From positions 1 to 64,000 of the forward strand of contig NZ_JAGQFT020000014.1 in NCBI RefSeq assembly GCF_018122625.2: a stretch of DNA of 64,000 nucleotides, in the 5' to 3' direction. The translations under genes were made by a program, and so were the position numbers. Under the pieces are notes generated by a model. That model had not been told where the DNA came from. It did not search any database and worked only from the letters and a program-made list of their open reading frames with translations. Every line of letters begins with the position of its first letter. Position 1 is the stretch's first letter. Of the stretch, positions 1-8,794 are shown in pieces. This DNA is from Coralloluteibacterium stylophorae. Its GTDB lineage: Bacteria > Pseudomonadota > Gammaproteobacteria > Xanthomonadales > Xanthomonadaceae.

Positions 1-1137
1 CCTCCCGCCCGCCCCGACCGGCGCCGCTTCCTGGCCGGCGCGGTGGGCGCCGCGCTCGCCACCGCGCTGCCCGCCTGCGCGACGCGCGGGCCCCAGCCTC
101 AGCATGACGGCCGCCTGCCGCGCCTGCGCCTGGCGCGGCCCGACATCGACGCGGCGCGGGTGATCCGCCAGGTCGCCGGCCTGCGCCCGCATCGCGCGGC
201 CGGGTTCCGGGTCGAGGCCGAACGCATCGGCGACACGCTGGTGATCCACGACTACGGCCACGGCGGCTGCGGGGTCACCCTGTCCTGGGGCACCGCGCGG
301 CTGGCCCTCGCACACGCGCTGGCGCAGCCCGAGCGGACCGCGGCGGTGATCGGCTGCGGCGCCGTCGGCCTCGCCACCGCGCGCCTGCTGCAGGACCACG
401 GCTTCGCCGTCACCATCTACGCGCGCGAGCTGCCGCCGTACACGACCTCCAACATCGCCGGCGCGCAGTGGGGCGCGTCCGACCTGGTCGACCCGGAATA
501 CCGCACGCCGGCCTTCGCCGCCGAACTCGCCCGCGCCGCGCGGATGGCGCACCTGGATTTCCAGCTCCTGCCCGGCGCCAGCTACGGGGTGAGCTGGAAG
601 CCGCTGTACATGTTCTCCCGCGGGAGCGAGTTCGACCTCGGCTGGGACTGGGCGACGACGCCGGAGCTGTTCATGGCGCGGCGCCACGCCCCCGGCGAGC
701 ACCCGTTCGGCGACCGCACCTGCTTCGAGCTGCAGACCATGCTGATCGAGCCCAACGTCTACCTGGCGGCGATGATCGACGCCTTCCGCGGCGCCGGCGG
801 CCGCATCGAGCGGCGCGAGTTCCGCGACCTCGCACAGCTGCAGGCCCTGCCCGAGCGCCTGGCGATGAACTGCACCGGGCTCGGCGCGCGGGCGCTGTTC
901 GGCGACACCACGATGCAGCCGGTCAAGGGCCAGCTCGTGGTGCTGGCGCCGCAGCCGGAGATCGACTACTGCGAGATCGGCATGGGCGGCTACATGTTCC
1001 CGCGCAGCGACGGGATCCTGCTGGGCGGCAGCCACGAACGCGGCAACTGGGACGTGACCCCGGATCCCGCGGTCTCCGCGCGCATCCTCGCCGCGCACCG
1101 GCGCATCTTCGCCGACCGCCCGGGCTGGCTCGCCTGA
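1..1137 (+). CDS. DAO-type FAD-dependent oxidoreductase, Tat-exported (5' end outside window)
   Basis: The reading frame is open from base 1, so the true start lies upstream. The first residues visible contain a twin-arginine signal (DRRRFLAGAVGAALATALPAC) whose hydrophobic stretch ends in a possible lipobox (LPAC). An internal Rossmann dinucleotide motif (AAVIGCGAVGLATARLL) and a C-terminal GGYMFPRSDGILLGG-type segment match the D-amino-acid oxidase/glycine oxidase superfamily (DAO, COG0665). I infer periplasmic oxidation of an amine or amino acid; the substrate is unknown. The gene is convergent with the pigment genes to its right and separated from them by a repeat-bearing spacer, so it is probably not part of that cluster. 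Confidence 0.75.
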   Translation, partial: PPARPDRRRFLAGAVGAALATALPACATRGPQPQHDGRLPRLRLARPDIDAARVIRQVAGLRPHRAAGFRVEAERIGDTLVIHDYGHGGCGVTLSWGTARLALAHALAQPERTAAVIGCGAVGLATARLLQDHGFAVTIYARELPPYTTSNIAGAQWGASDLVDPEYRTPAFAAELARAARMAHLDFQLLPGASYGVSWKPLYMFSRGSEFDLGWDWATTPELFMARRHAPGEHPFGDRTCFELQTMLIEPNVYLAAMIDAFRGAGGRIERREFRDLAQLQALPERLAMNCTGLGARALFGDTTMQPVKGQLVVLAPQPEIDYCEIGMGGYMFPRSDGILLGGSHERGNWDVTPDPAVSARILAAHRRIFADRPGWLA

Positions 1138-1170
1138 GCCCAGCTGGGACCGGCAATGTCTGCACCCTGC

Positions 1171-1247
1171 AGGAGCGGCTTCAGCCGCGATCCGCCTCCC
1201 GACTCGCCCCGGCTGTGCATGCGCCGGAGCTGAAGCCCCTCCCACAA
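1171..1247. repeat. REP-like inverted pair (GGAGCGGCTTCAGCCGCGA family)
   Basis: The 192-base spacer between two convergent genes holds AGGAGCGGCTTCAGCCGCGA (1171-1190) and, in the opposite orientation, GGAGCTGAAGCCCCTCCCAC (1226-1245). The two units face each other and each contains the GGCTTCAG core. This is the arrangement of the short extragenic palindromes scattered through Xanthomonadaceae and Pseudomonas genomes. No other function is visible in this spacer. Confidence 0.6.
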
Positions 1248-1329
1248 GATCCTGCTGAGCGCACGCACCGGTCGCGGCCGAAGCTCCCCCACTCATCCGG
1301 AGCGTCGGAGCGCGGCACCGCGCACGGCC

Positions 1330-2322
1330 TCAGCTGCCGAAGCCGTCGATCTCCAGCAGCAGGTCGCTGCGGCAGATGTCGGCCGCGAACAGCAGCAGGG
1401 GGGCGTCGGGCAGGCGCTCGCGCAGCAGGGCCTCGATCGCGGCGGCCTGCGCCGGCTCGCGGACGTAGACCTTGAGGATGGCGCGCGCCTGCAGGCGCTC
1501 GGCGCGCGCGGCGTCGGCGGTGCGGCCCGCGTCCACCAGGCTCTGCAGGTTGACCAGGGTCTCGCGCGTCTGCGCCAGCACGTCGCCGACGTGCGCGGTG
1601 GCGTGCCCGACCACGCTCGCGGTGCCGGAGAACATCAGCGGCACGCCGGGCGCCAGCATGGCGCGGGCGAAGCTCGGCGGCTGCGGCCCGTACTGCCGCG
1701 GATAGCGGTAGGCGCTGACCTGGCGCGGGTTCTCCAGGGCCAGGCCCGGCTCGCGCGCGGCGAGGACGTAGACCTGCAGCACGCTGTCGGCGGTCGCCGC
1801 GCGCTGCCGGCCGATGGCGGTGGCCGCCGCGAACTGTCCCGGTACCTCGCCCAGGCCGCGCGCGCGGCCGACGCAGAACTGCCGGTAGCGTTCGGCGTCG
1901 CCCTCGCCCTCGGTGATCGCATCGAGGTAGTTCCAGATCCGCAGCGGATGCGCGAAGCCGCTCGTGCCGAGGAAGGCCATCAGCCGCGCATAGGCGGCTT
2001 CGGACGCCGCCTCGATGCCGCCTGCCGCGCCCTCGACCACCTCGATGGCGGCGAAGGCATGGCGCCCGTCGTGCGCGAAGCGCAACCCGGCCGCCGTCTC
2101 GACCCGCACCCGGCCGCTACTGCGCCAGACCTCGCACGGCGCCGGCCCGCCGATCGCGGGCAGCGCGACATGCAGCCAGCGTGGATCCGCCGGCGCCGCG
2201 GCCGGTGTCGCGCCGAACCCGAACACCGCCAGCACGTCCGCCTGCGCCAGGAGCGCCTCGGGCGCGGCAGCGACGTAGTCGATGCGCAGCGCGGGCGCTG
2301 CGTGCAGGGGCGCGGCGTTCAT
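1330..2322 (-). CDS. xanB2: chorismatase of the XanB2/FkbO/Hyg5 family
   Basis: The predicted protein has 330 residues, the usual size of XanB2. Recognisable blocks are HPLRIWNYLDAI, ERYRQFCVGRARGL, SAYRYPRQYGPQPPSFARA and PLMFSGTASVVGHATAHVGDV, which are characteristic of the FkbO/Hyg5 chorismatase fold. The Xanthomonas enzyme cleaves chorismate to 3- and 4-hydroxybenzoate; 3-hydroxybenzoate primes xanthomonadin and 4-hydroxybenzoate feeds ubiquinone. The ATG start overlaps the stop of the upstream halogenase-like gene by four bases, so the two are translationally coupled. The symbol is given by family resemblance and cluster context. Confidence 0.82.
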   Translation of the reverse strand: MNAAPLHAAPALRIDYVAAAPEALLAQADVLAVFGFGATPAAAPADPRWLHVALPAIGGPAPCEVWRSSGRVRVETAAGLRFAHDGRHAFAAIEVVEGAAGGIEAASEAAYARLMAFLGTSGFAHPLRIWNYLDAITEGEGDAERYRQFCVGRARGLGEVPGQFAAATAIGRQRAATADSVLQVYVLAAREPGLALENPRQVSAYRYPRQYGPQPPSFARAMLAPGVPLMFSGTASVVGHATAHVGDVLAQTRETLVNLQSLVDAGRTADAARAERLQARAILKVYVREPAQAAAIEALLRERLPDAPLLLFAADICRSDLLLEIDGFGS

Positions 2323-3719
2323 CCTGCGTCCCGCTGCAGCGTCTCGTCGCCGAAGCCGGCGCGCGCCTGCCGCCTGCGCGCGCGCCACGCTGCCAGCGCC
2401 TCGCGCGTCTGGCCGAGCGCGGTCAGGCGGTAGATCATCCGGAACACGCGCAGCCGCCGGGTCACCGCGGGACTGTCGAATACGTCCCCGGCCAGCATCG
2501 AGATCACCGCCTGCTCGACCTGCCAGACGTTGCGCGGGCTGCGGAACAGCTGGCGCATGGTCGGCGAGGTGAAGCGGGTGATGAACCAGGAGAACTCGCG
2601 CAGCCCGCGCCGGTAGTCGCGCTCGAAGCGGCGGCGCAGGCGCGGCGCGCTGCGCGGCGCACGCAGCGCGGCCTCGACCACCGCGACCGCACGCTCGGCG
2701 CTGTGCATCGCCAGGAACACGCCGGAGGAGAAGATCGGATCGAGGAAGGCGAAGGCATCGCCGACCAGCGTCCAGTCGCGACCGGTCATGCGCGTGCAGG
2801 CATAGGAGTAGTTGCCGGTGGCGTGCACCGGCGCCACGCGCTCGGCGCCCTGCATGCGCGCGGCCACCGCCGGCACCGCGGCGAGCGTCGCCTCGAGGAA
2901 GCCGGCCAGGTCGCCGCGGCGCGTCTTCAGCCATTCGGGGCCGCACACCGCGCCGATGCTCATGACGTCGTCCGGCAGCGGGATCAGCCACATCCAGCCG
3001 TGCTCGAAGCGCTGCACGGTGATGTTGCCGGCGTCCTCGCCCGGCCGCCGCGCGACGCCGCGGAAGTGGCTGAACACCGCCGCCGACTGGTGCCGCGGAT
3101 CCTTGCGCCTGAGCCCGAAGCGGCCGCCGAGGAAGGCATCGCGGCCGCTGGCGTCGACCAGGTGCGCGGGTGCGAAGCGCAGGCTGCGGCCGGCATCGTC
3201 GACGGCCTCCACGACGAGGCCGGCGGAGGCCTCCTCCACCTGCACCACGCGCACGCCCTCGCGGGCGTCGACGCCGGCGCGGCGGGCGCTGTCGAACAGC
3301 ACGCGGTCGAACTCGGCGCGCGGCACCTGGAACGCGTAATCGGCCTTGGGGCCGAGCGCGCGCTCGAAGCGGAAGGTGTTGTAGCGCGTGTCGTCGACGG
3401 GGAAGTCGGCCCCGCGCTTGTGCGTGGCGATCGCCCGCACCTCGTCGAGCACGCCGAGGCGCTCGAGGATCGGCACGTTCATCGGCAGCAGCGACTCGCC
3501 GATGTGGAAACGCGGATGGCGCGCCTTCTCCAGCAGCGTCACCGCATGCCCGCGCCGCGCCAGCAGGGTGGCGACGGTCGAGCCCGCGGGGCCGCCACCG
3601 ATCACCAGGACATCGGGTGTCGCCGGCGCCGTGGCCGTGGGCGGGACGGCGTGCGCTGCGGCGGGGGCCTCGGGCGCAAGGTCGCGCAGGGCGTCGAACG
3701 ACGCGGATTCGGCTGGCAT
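2319..3719 (-). CDS. FAD-dependent halogenase/monooxygenase of the pigment cluster (1)
   Basis: A 466-residue flavoprotein. The N-terminal dinucleotide motif VLVIGGGPAGSTVATLLARRGH is followed by the substrate-loop motif PRFHIGESLLP typical of flavin-dependent halogenases and related hydroxylases. The later GDAFAFLDPIFSSGVFLAM segment is the second FAD-binding block. Xanthomonadins are brominated aryl polyenes, so a halogenation or ring-hydroxylation role is likely; sequence alone does not separate these. The ATG at 3719 is preferred. A GTG at 3773 would add 18 residues of low-complexity sequence and has no better ribosome site. It is coupled to the chorismatase gene downstream and divergent from the ACP gene. 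Confidence 0.75.
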   Translation of the reverse strand: MPAESASFDALRDLAPEAPAAAHAVPPTATAPATPDVLVIGGGPAGSTVATLLARRGHAVTLLEKARHPRFHIGESLLPMNVPILERLGVLDEVRAIATHKRGADFPVDDTRYNTFRFERALGPKADYAFQVPRAEFDRVLFDSARRAGVDAREGVRVVQVEEASAGLVVEAVDDAGRSLRFAPAHLVDASGRDAFLGGRFGLRRKDPRHQSAAVFSHFRGVARRPGEDAGNITVQRFEHGWMWLIPLPDDVMSIGAVCGPEWLKTRRGDLAGFLEATLAAVPAVAARMQGAERVAPVHATGNYSYACTRMTGRDWTLVGDAFAFLDPIFSSGVFLAMHSAERAVAVVEAALRAPRSAPRLRRRFERDYRRGLREFSWFITRFTSPTMRQLFRSPRNVWQVEQAVISMLAGDVFDSPAVTRRLRVFRMIYRLTALGQTREALAAWRARRRQARAGFGDETLQRDAG

Positions 3720-3830
3720 GAGGCGTGGTAAGGGCGTTGCGCCGCGGCTTCGTATCGACCCTTGATGATACACTCCGCGGCTTTCCGGCCGCTGCCCCAG
3801 GCGCCGCCGTCGTCACCGAGCCGACTGCCC

Positions 3831-4100
3831 ATGAGCACGCAAACCCCTGCCGAATCCGAACTCGCGACCGTCCTGGTCGAGGCCCTCAACCTCGAGGACG
3901 TGGCGCCCGCCGAGATCGACCCCGAGGCGCCGCTGTTCGGCGAGGGGCTGGGGCTGGACTCCATCGACGCGCTCGAACTGGCGCTCGCGATCTCCAAGCG
4001 CTACGGCTTCCAGCTGCGTTCCGACAGCGACGAGAACCGGCGCATCTTCGCCAGCCTGCGCACGCTCTCGGCGCACGTCGAAGCCAACCGCACCACCTGA
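3831..4100 (+). CDS. acyl carrier protein of aryl-polyene synthesis
   Basis: An acidic 89-residue protein with the phosphopantetheine site GLDSIDALEL; Ser44 is the attachment residue. It would carry the hydroxybenzoyl starter and the growing polyene (XanC role in Xanthomonas). The ATG at 3831 gives a normal ACP length; upstream in-frame codons only add a Pro-rich extension that overlaps the divergent gene's leader. It is the first gene of a rightward run in which each following gene begins within or just after the one before. Confidence 0.85.
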   Translation: MSTQTPAESELATVLVEALNLEDVAPAEIDPEAPLFGEGLGLDSIDALELALAISKRYGFQLRSDSDENRRIFASLRTLSAHVEANRTT

Positions 4101-4140
4101 CGCCGACGGGCTCCCGCCCCGCCCGCGACCTGCCGCAGAC

Positions 4141-4452
4141 GTGGACCACCCCGCTCCCGTGCCGTTCCGGATCGCCGCGGATCATGCGGCGCTGCCGGGG
4201 CATTTCCCCGGCCGCCCGGTGGTGCCGGGCGTGCTCGTCCTCGAGCGCGTGATCGAGGCCGCCGAAGCGCATGCGGGACTCCTGCCGGGCGCGTTGCGCC
4301 TGCCGCAGGTGAAGTTCCTCGCACCGCTGCTGCCGGACGAGGCGGCGACGATCTGCCTCGAGCCGCGCGCGGCCGGCCGCCTCCGCTTCCGCGTGCTGCG
4401 CGGGGCGACGCCGATCGCGCAGGGCGAGCTCGCCTGGGAGGCGGGAGCGTGA
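4141..4452 (+). CDS. hot-dog 3-hydroxyacyl-ACP dehydratase (FabZ/ApeI-like)
   Basis: A short protein of 103 residues containing GHFPGRPVVPGV at residues 20-31, the FabA/FabZ signature whose His (H21) is catalytic. It should dehydrate 3-hydroxyacyl-ACP intermediates during polyene building, with the second dehydratase at 8339. The start is a GTG at 4141. Its TGA stop overlaps the GTG start of the acyltransferase gene. Confidence 0.75.
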   Translation: MDHPAPVPFRIAADHAALPGHFPGRPVVPGVLVLERVIEAAEAHAGLLPGALRLPQVKFLAPLLPDEAATICLEPRAAGRLRFRVLRGATPIAQGELAWEAGA

Positions 4453-5435
4453 GCGCGCACTGGAGCCAGCGCCCGGAAGGCGGCGGCCGCTTCGCGCTGT
4501 GGCTGATCCGCGGCATCGGCCTCCACGGCGGGCGCCGGATCGCGCGCCTGCTGCTGCGCCCGATCACCCTGTACTTCCTGCTCGTGCGCGGTCCCGAGCG
4601 CCGCGCCTCGCGCGCCTACCTGACGCGGGTGCTCGGACGCCCGGCGTCGCTGTGGCACGTCGCCCGCCACATCCATACCTTCGCCGCCACCATCCTCGAT
4701 CGCGTGTTCCTGCTCAGCGGCCGCGACGAGGCGCTCGACATCCGCGTGCACGGCCTCGACGCCCTGCACGCGTGCATGGACCGCGGCCGCGGCGTGCTGC
4801 TGTTCGGTTCGCACCACGGCAGCTTCGAGGCGCTGCGCGCGCTGTCGCAGTCGCGGCCGGACGTGCGCGTGCGGGTGGTGCTCGACCGCGGCCAGAGCCC
4901 GGCGCTGACCTGCCTGCTGGACAGCCTCAACCCCGGCATCGCCCGCACCGTCATCGACGCCGGCCAGCCCGGCACCGCGATCGTGCTGGCGATCGGCGAG
5001 GCCGCCGCCGAGGGCGCGCTGATCGGTCTGCTCGCCGACCGCGCACGGCCGGGCGAAAAGGCGCTGCAGGTGCCCTTCCTCGGCACGCCCGCGCCGTTCC
5101 CGGTGGCGCCGGCGCTGATCGCGGCGACGCTGGGGATCCCGGTGGTGCTGTGCTTCGGCCTGTTCCGTGGCGGCAACCGCTACGACCTGCACTTCGAGCA
5201 CTTCGCCGACGCGCTGACGATCCCGCGCCGCGAGCGCGCCGCCACGCTCGAGGCGGTGCTCGCGCGCTACGCCGCGCGGCTCGAGCACTACGTGCGCCTG
5301 GCGCCGTACAACTGGTTCAACTTCTACGACTTCTGGCGAACCGATGATGACCCTGCGCCCGCGCATGCTGATCGCGATCCTGCTGTCGATGCCGGCGCTG
5401 CTGACGCCGCCGCGCTCGGCGCACGCCGCGCCTGA
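4449..5435 (+). CDS. LpxL-like acyltransferase of the pigment cluster
   Basis: A 328-residue protein of the LpxL/HtrB lysophospholipid acyltransferase family. It has a hydrophobic N-terminal segment around residues 30-50 and the acyltransferase block LLFGSHHGSFEAL, with the His and Glu of the HX4(D/E) motif, followed by a conserved LADRARPG-type region and the NWFNFYDFW tail. In aryl-polyene clusters such proteins attach the polyene to its lipid or sugar carrier at the inner membrane. Here it is separate from the GT2 glycosyltransferase at 11768, while some xan/APE loci encode a fused protein. The last 30 residues are Ala/Asp-rich and overlap the next gene. Confidence 0.75.
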   Translation: MSAHWSQRPEGGGRFALWLIRGIGLHGGRRIARLLLRPITLYFLLVRGPERRASRAYLTRVLGRPASLWHVARHIHTFAATILDRVFLLSGRDEALDIRVHGLDALHACMDRGRGVLLFGSHHGSFEALRALSQSRPDVRVRVVLDRGQSPALTCLLDSLNPGIARTVIDAGQPGTAIVLAIGEAAAEGALIGLLADRARPGEKALQVPFLGTPAPFPVAPALIAATLGIPVVLCFGLFRGGNRYDLHFEHFADALTIPRRERAATLEAVLARYAARLEHYVRLAPYNWFNFYDFWRTDDDPAPAHADRDPAVDAGAADAAALGARRA

Positions 5436-6009
5436 GGCCGGCGCCCGGGTCGACGCCCTGCTCGCGCAGCTGGCGCGGCCGGCGCCGAGCCGCCTGGACT
5501 TCGTCGAGATCCGCGCCTCGGCGCTGCTCGACACGCCGGTGCGCGCGACCGGCACGCTCGAACACCCCGACGCGGACACCCTCGTACGCGCGGTGCGGAC
5601 GCCGTCGCCGGAGCGCACCACGATCCGCGGCGAACGGGTGGAGATCGAGCGCGAGGGTCGCGGCACGCGCCGCTTCGCGCTCGACCGCGCGCCGCAGCTG
5701 GCCGGGCTGCTCGCCAGCTTCCGCGCCATCGTCGGCGGCGACGGCAGCCTGCTCGAGCGCTACTACGACGCCCGCGTCGACGGCCGCCTCGAGGGCCGCT
5801 GGCTGCTGACCCTGACCCCGCGCGAGCCGGCGCTGGCCGAGCACGTGGCCTGGGTCGCGCTGCACGGCGAAGGCGATGCGCCGCTGTGCCTGGAGCTCGA
5901 GCAGCGCGGCGAGGGCGGCAGCATGATGCTGCTCGGCGCGGCCGCCGCCGCGGCCGCCGGTGTCGACGACGGCGAGGCGCTGACGCGGCTGTGCCGCGGC
6001 GCGCCGTGA
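5344..6009 (+). CDS. LolA-like periplasmic carrier of the pigment cluster
   Basis: A 221-residue protein with a Sec signal (MMTLRPRMLIAILLSMPALL...SAHA). The body contains SRLDFVEIRASALLDTPVRATGTLEHP, the beta-strand pattern of LolA-related carriers found in aryl-polyene clusters. I infer transport of the pigment lipid across the periplasm to the outer membrane. The gene overlaps the end of the acyltransferase gene by 92 bases in another frame and ends at the start of the exporter. A tandem ATG pair leaves a one-codon doubt in the start. Confidence 0.65.
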   Translation: MMTLRPRMLIAILLSMPALLTPPRSAHAAPEAGARVDALLAQLARPAPSRLDFVEIRASALLDTPVRATGTLEHPDADTLVRAVRTPSPERTTIRGERVEIEREGRGTRRFALDRAPQLAGLLASFRAIVGGDGSLLERYYDARVDGRLEGRWLLTLTPREPALAEHVAWVALHGEGDAPLCLELEQRGEGGSMMLLGAAAAAAAGVDDGEALTRLCRGAP

Positions 6010-8342
6010 GCGCCGCCCGCCGCCTCGCGCTGGCGGCCGCCTGGCTGGTCCTGCTGGCCGTGCTCGGCATGCTCGTCGGCACGCGGCTGGAGGTCAGCGG
6101 CGACCTGCGCCTGTTCATGCCGACGCCGGTCACCGGCGAGCAGCGCCTGCTGATCGACGAACTCGGCGACGGCCCCGGTGCGCGCCTGCTGCTGGTGGCG
6201 CTGGCGGACGCCGAGCCCGCCGCGCTCGCGCGGATCTCGCACGCCATGCGCGCGGCGCTGCAGGAGTCCGACGCATTCGAGGCGGTCGCCAACGGCGAGT
6301 TCGACCAGGAGGCGATCCCGCCGCGCCTGCTGCCCTACCGCTACCTGCTGACCTCCTCGTTCGACGCGACGCCGCTGGATGCCGCGGTGCTGCGCGCGGC
6401 GCTGGGCGAACGGCTGGAGGACCTCGCCTCCCCCGCGGGCGGGATGGTCGAGGACCTCATCGCGCGCGATCCGACGCTGGAGACGCTGGCGCTGGCCGAG
6501 GCCTGGCAGCCCTCGCAGCAGCCGCAGCGGATCGACGGCGTGTGGTTCGACGCCGCCGGGCGCCAGGCCCTGCTCCTGGCGCAGACGCGCGCGGCGGGCT
6601 TCGACCCGGACGCGCAGCAGGCGACGCTCGACGCCCTGCGGCGCGCCTTCGACGACGCCCGCGGCGACGGCGACGCACGCATGACGGTGAGCGGGCCGGG
6701 CGCGTTCTCGGTGCTGATGCGCGGGCGCACCGCCGGCGAGGCGGGCACCCTGGGCGGCGTCGCCACGCTCGGCATGATCGTCCTGCTGCTGGTGGCCTAC
6801 CGCGCGTGGCGGATCCCGCTGCTCGGCGCGCTGCCGCTGGCGAGCGCGGCGCTGGTGGGGCTGGCCGCGGTGAGCCTGGTGTTCGGCGGCATCCACGGCA
6901 TCACCCTCGCCTTCGGCTTCACCCTGATCGGCGTGGCCCAGGACTATCCGGTCCACCTGTTCAGCCACCGCCGCCCCGGCGTCTCCGCCCGCCAGGACGT
7001 GCGCCGGCTGTGGCCGACGCTGCTGACCGGCGTGGTCTCGACCTGCCTGGCCTATCTCGCCTTCTTCGTCTCCGGCGTCGACGGGCTCAGGCAGCTCGGC
7101 CTGTTCACCATCGCGGGCCTGCTCACCGCCGCGCTGTGCACGCGCTACCTGCTGCCGCCGCTGCTGGGCGAAGCGCGGCGCGACGTCGGCGATTCGGCGC
7201 TGCTGGGGCGGGCGTGGGACCGGCTCGCCGCGCTGCCGCGGCCGCGCTGGCTCGCACCTGCCCTCGGGCTGGCGGCGCTGGGCGTGATCCTGCTGTCGCC
7301 GCGGCCGTGGTGGGAGAACAACCTGGCCGCGCTGACCCCGGTGCCGGCCGACCTGCTCGCCCGCGATGCGGCGCTGCGCGGCGAGCTCGGCGCGCCGGAC
7401 GTGCGCTGGATGCTGGTGGTCGCGGGCGCCGACGCCGAGGCCGTGCTGGTCCGCGAGGAAGCGCTGCGCGCGGAGCTCGATGCGCTGGCCGCCACCGGCG
7501 CCGTCGACGCCTACGACCTCGCCGCCGACTACCTGCCCAGCACCGCGACCCAGCGCGCGCGCCGGGCGCGGCTGCCGGATCGCGACGCGCTCGAGACCGC
7601 GCTCGCCGAGGCGGGCGCGGGCCTGCCGTTCCGCGCCGACGCGTTCGCGGGCTTCGTCGACGACGTGCAGGCCGCGCGGCAGGCGCCGCCGCTGACCCCG
7701 GCCACGGTCGAGGACACGCCGCTGGCGGTGACGGTCGAGAACCTGCTGCTGCGCCACGACGGCGCCTCCGTCGGCCTGGTCACGCTCAGCGGCGTACGCG
7801 ACGCGGACGCGCTCGCCGCCTTCGCCGCGGCTGCCGGCGACGACGTGCGGCTGCTGGACCTGAAGTCGGCGTCGGAGTCGCTGGTCGTGGCCTACCGCGA
7901 GCGCGTACTGGCCGCGCTGGGCGTCTCGATCCTGCTGCTGGTGGCGACGGTGGCCATCGCCCTGCGCCGCCCGCGACGCATGCTGCGCGTGCTTGCGCCG
8001 GTGCTGCTGTCGATGCTGGCGGTGGTCGCCCTGCTGCACGCGGCCGGCGTGGCCTTCAACCTGTTCCACATCGTGGCGCTGATCCTCGGCGCCGGCCTCG
8101 GCCTCGACTACGCGCTGTTCTTCGAGCACGCCGGCGGCGACCGCGGCGACCAGGTGCGCACCTTCCACGCGATCCTGGTCTGCAGCCTGTCGACCCTGCT
8201 CGTGTTCGCCCTGCTCGGGCTGTCCGGCATCCCGGTGCTGCGCGCGATCGGCACCACCGTCGGCCTGGCGGTGGTCTTCAACTTCGCGCTCGCCCTGCTG
8301 CTGGCGCGCGCGCCCGCCCCCCGCGAGGCGGCCCCGCGATGA
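6006..8342 (+). CDS. MMPL/RND-family exporter of the pigment cluster
   Basis: A 778-residue membrane protein with two repeated halves. Each has one N-terminal helix, a large soluble domain and a bundle of five to six helices (about residues 255-420 and 635-775). GIAHDYP/LDYALF-like segments (FTLIGVAQDYPVHLFSHR, GAGLGLDYALFFEH) are the MMPL helix-4 hallmarks. Related 'predicted exporter' proteins are constant members of aryl-polyene clusters and probably move the finished lipid out of the inner membrane. The GTG start overlaps the LolA-like stop (GTGA). Confidence 0.8.
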   Translation: MSAARRLALAAAWLVLLAVLGMLVGTRLEVSGDLRLFMPTPVTGEQRLLIDELGDGPGARLLLVALADAEPAALARISHAMRAALQESDAFEAVANGEFDQEAIPPRLLPYRYLLTSSFDATPLDAAVLRAALGERLEDLASPAGGMVEDLIARDPTLETLALAEAWQPSQQPQRIDGVWFDAAGRQALLLAQTRAAGFDPDAQQATLDALRRAFDDARGDGDARMTVSGPGAFSVLMRGRTAGEAGTLGGVATLGMIVLLLVAYRAWRIPLLGALPLASAALVGLAAVSLVFGGIHGITLAFGFTLIGVAQDYPVHLFSHRRPGVSARQDVRRLWPTLLTGVVSTCLAYLAFFVSGVDGLRQLGLFTIAGLLTAALCTRYLLPPLLGEARRDVGDSALLGRAWDRLAALPRPRWLAPALGLAALGVILLSPRPWWENNLAALTPVPADLLARDAALRGELGAPDVRWMLVVAGADAEAVLVREEALRAELDALAATGAVDAYDLAADYLPSTATQRARRARLPDRDALETALAEAGAGLPFRADAFAGFVDDVQAARQAPPLTPATVEDTPLAVTVENLLLRHDGASVGLVTLSGVRDADALAAFAAAAGDDVRLLDLKSASESLVVAYRERVLAALGVSILLLVATVAIALRRPRRMLRVLAPVLLSMLAVVALLHAAGVAFNLFHIVALILGAGLGLDYALFFEHAGGDRGDQVRTFHAILVCSLSTLLVFALLGLSGIPVLRAIGTTVGLAVVFNFALALLLARAPAPREAAPR

Positions 8343-8794
8343 TCGAACGCGAGACCCTGCTCGGCCTCGTCCCGCACCAGGGCGCGATGTGCCTGCTCGA
8401 CCGCGTGGCGCACTGGGATGCGCAGCGGATCCGCTGCACCAGCCGTGCGCCGGCGCGCGACGACGACCCGCTGCGCGCGGCCGACAGCCGCCTGCGCGCG
8501 GTGCACCTGTGCGAGTACGGCGCCCAGGCCACCGCCGTGCACGGCGGACTGCTTGCGCACGAGGGCGGCGGGCCGCCACGGCCGGGCATGCTGGTCGCGC
8601 TGCGCGGGGTCGAGCTCCATGTCGGCTGGGTCGATCCCGCCGCCGGCGAGCTCGTGGTGGACGCCGAGCGCCTGGTCGCCGGCGACGGCGGCTGGCAGTA
8701 CGCATTCGAGGTGCGGCAGGGCCACGACCTGCTGGCGAGCGGCCGGGTCGCGGTGATGCTCGCCGCCGGGCACGACGACGGAGGAGATCGATGA
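8339..8794 (+). CDS. ApeP-like hot-dog dehydratase
   Basis: A 151-residue protein beginning ETLLGLVPHQGAMCLLDRVAHWD, a typical hot-dog thioester dehydratase N-terminus (PHQGxMCLLD). An LRAVHLCEYGAQATAVHGGL helix carries the conserved Glu and His region. It belongs to the predicted 3-hydroxylacyl-ACP dehydratases of aryl-polyene clusters (COG4706) and would share the dehydration step with the 4141 product. ATGA overlaps couple it to the exporter before it and the reductase after it. Confidence 0.75.
   Translation: MIERETLLGLVPHQGAMCLLDRVAHWDAQRIRCTSRAPARDDDPLRAADSRLRAVHLCEYGAQATAVHGGLLAHEGGGPPRPGMLVALRGVELHVGWVDPAAGELVVDAERLVAGDGGWQYAFEVRQGHDLLASGRVAVMLAAGHDDGGDR

Noticed and set aside
1138-1150. 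CCCAGCTGGG palindrome after the DAO-type gene, resembling part of the T3SS-region box
   Set aside because: It lacks the GGG at the required spacing and lies between convergent gene ends where no promoter is needed.
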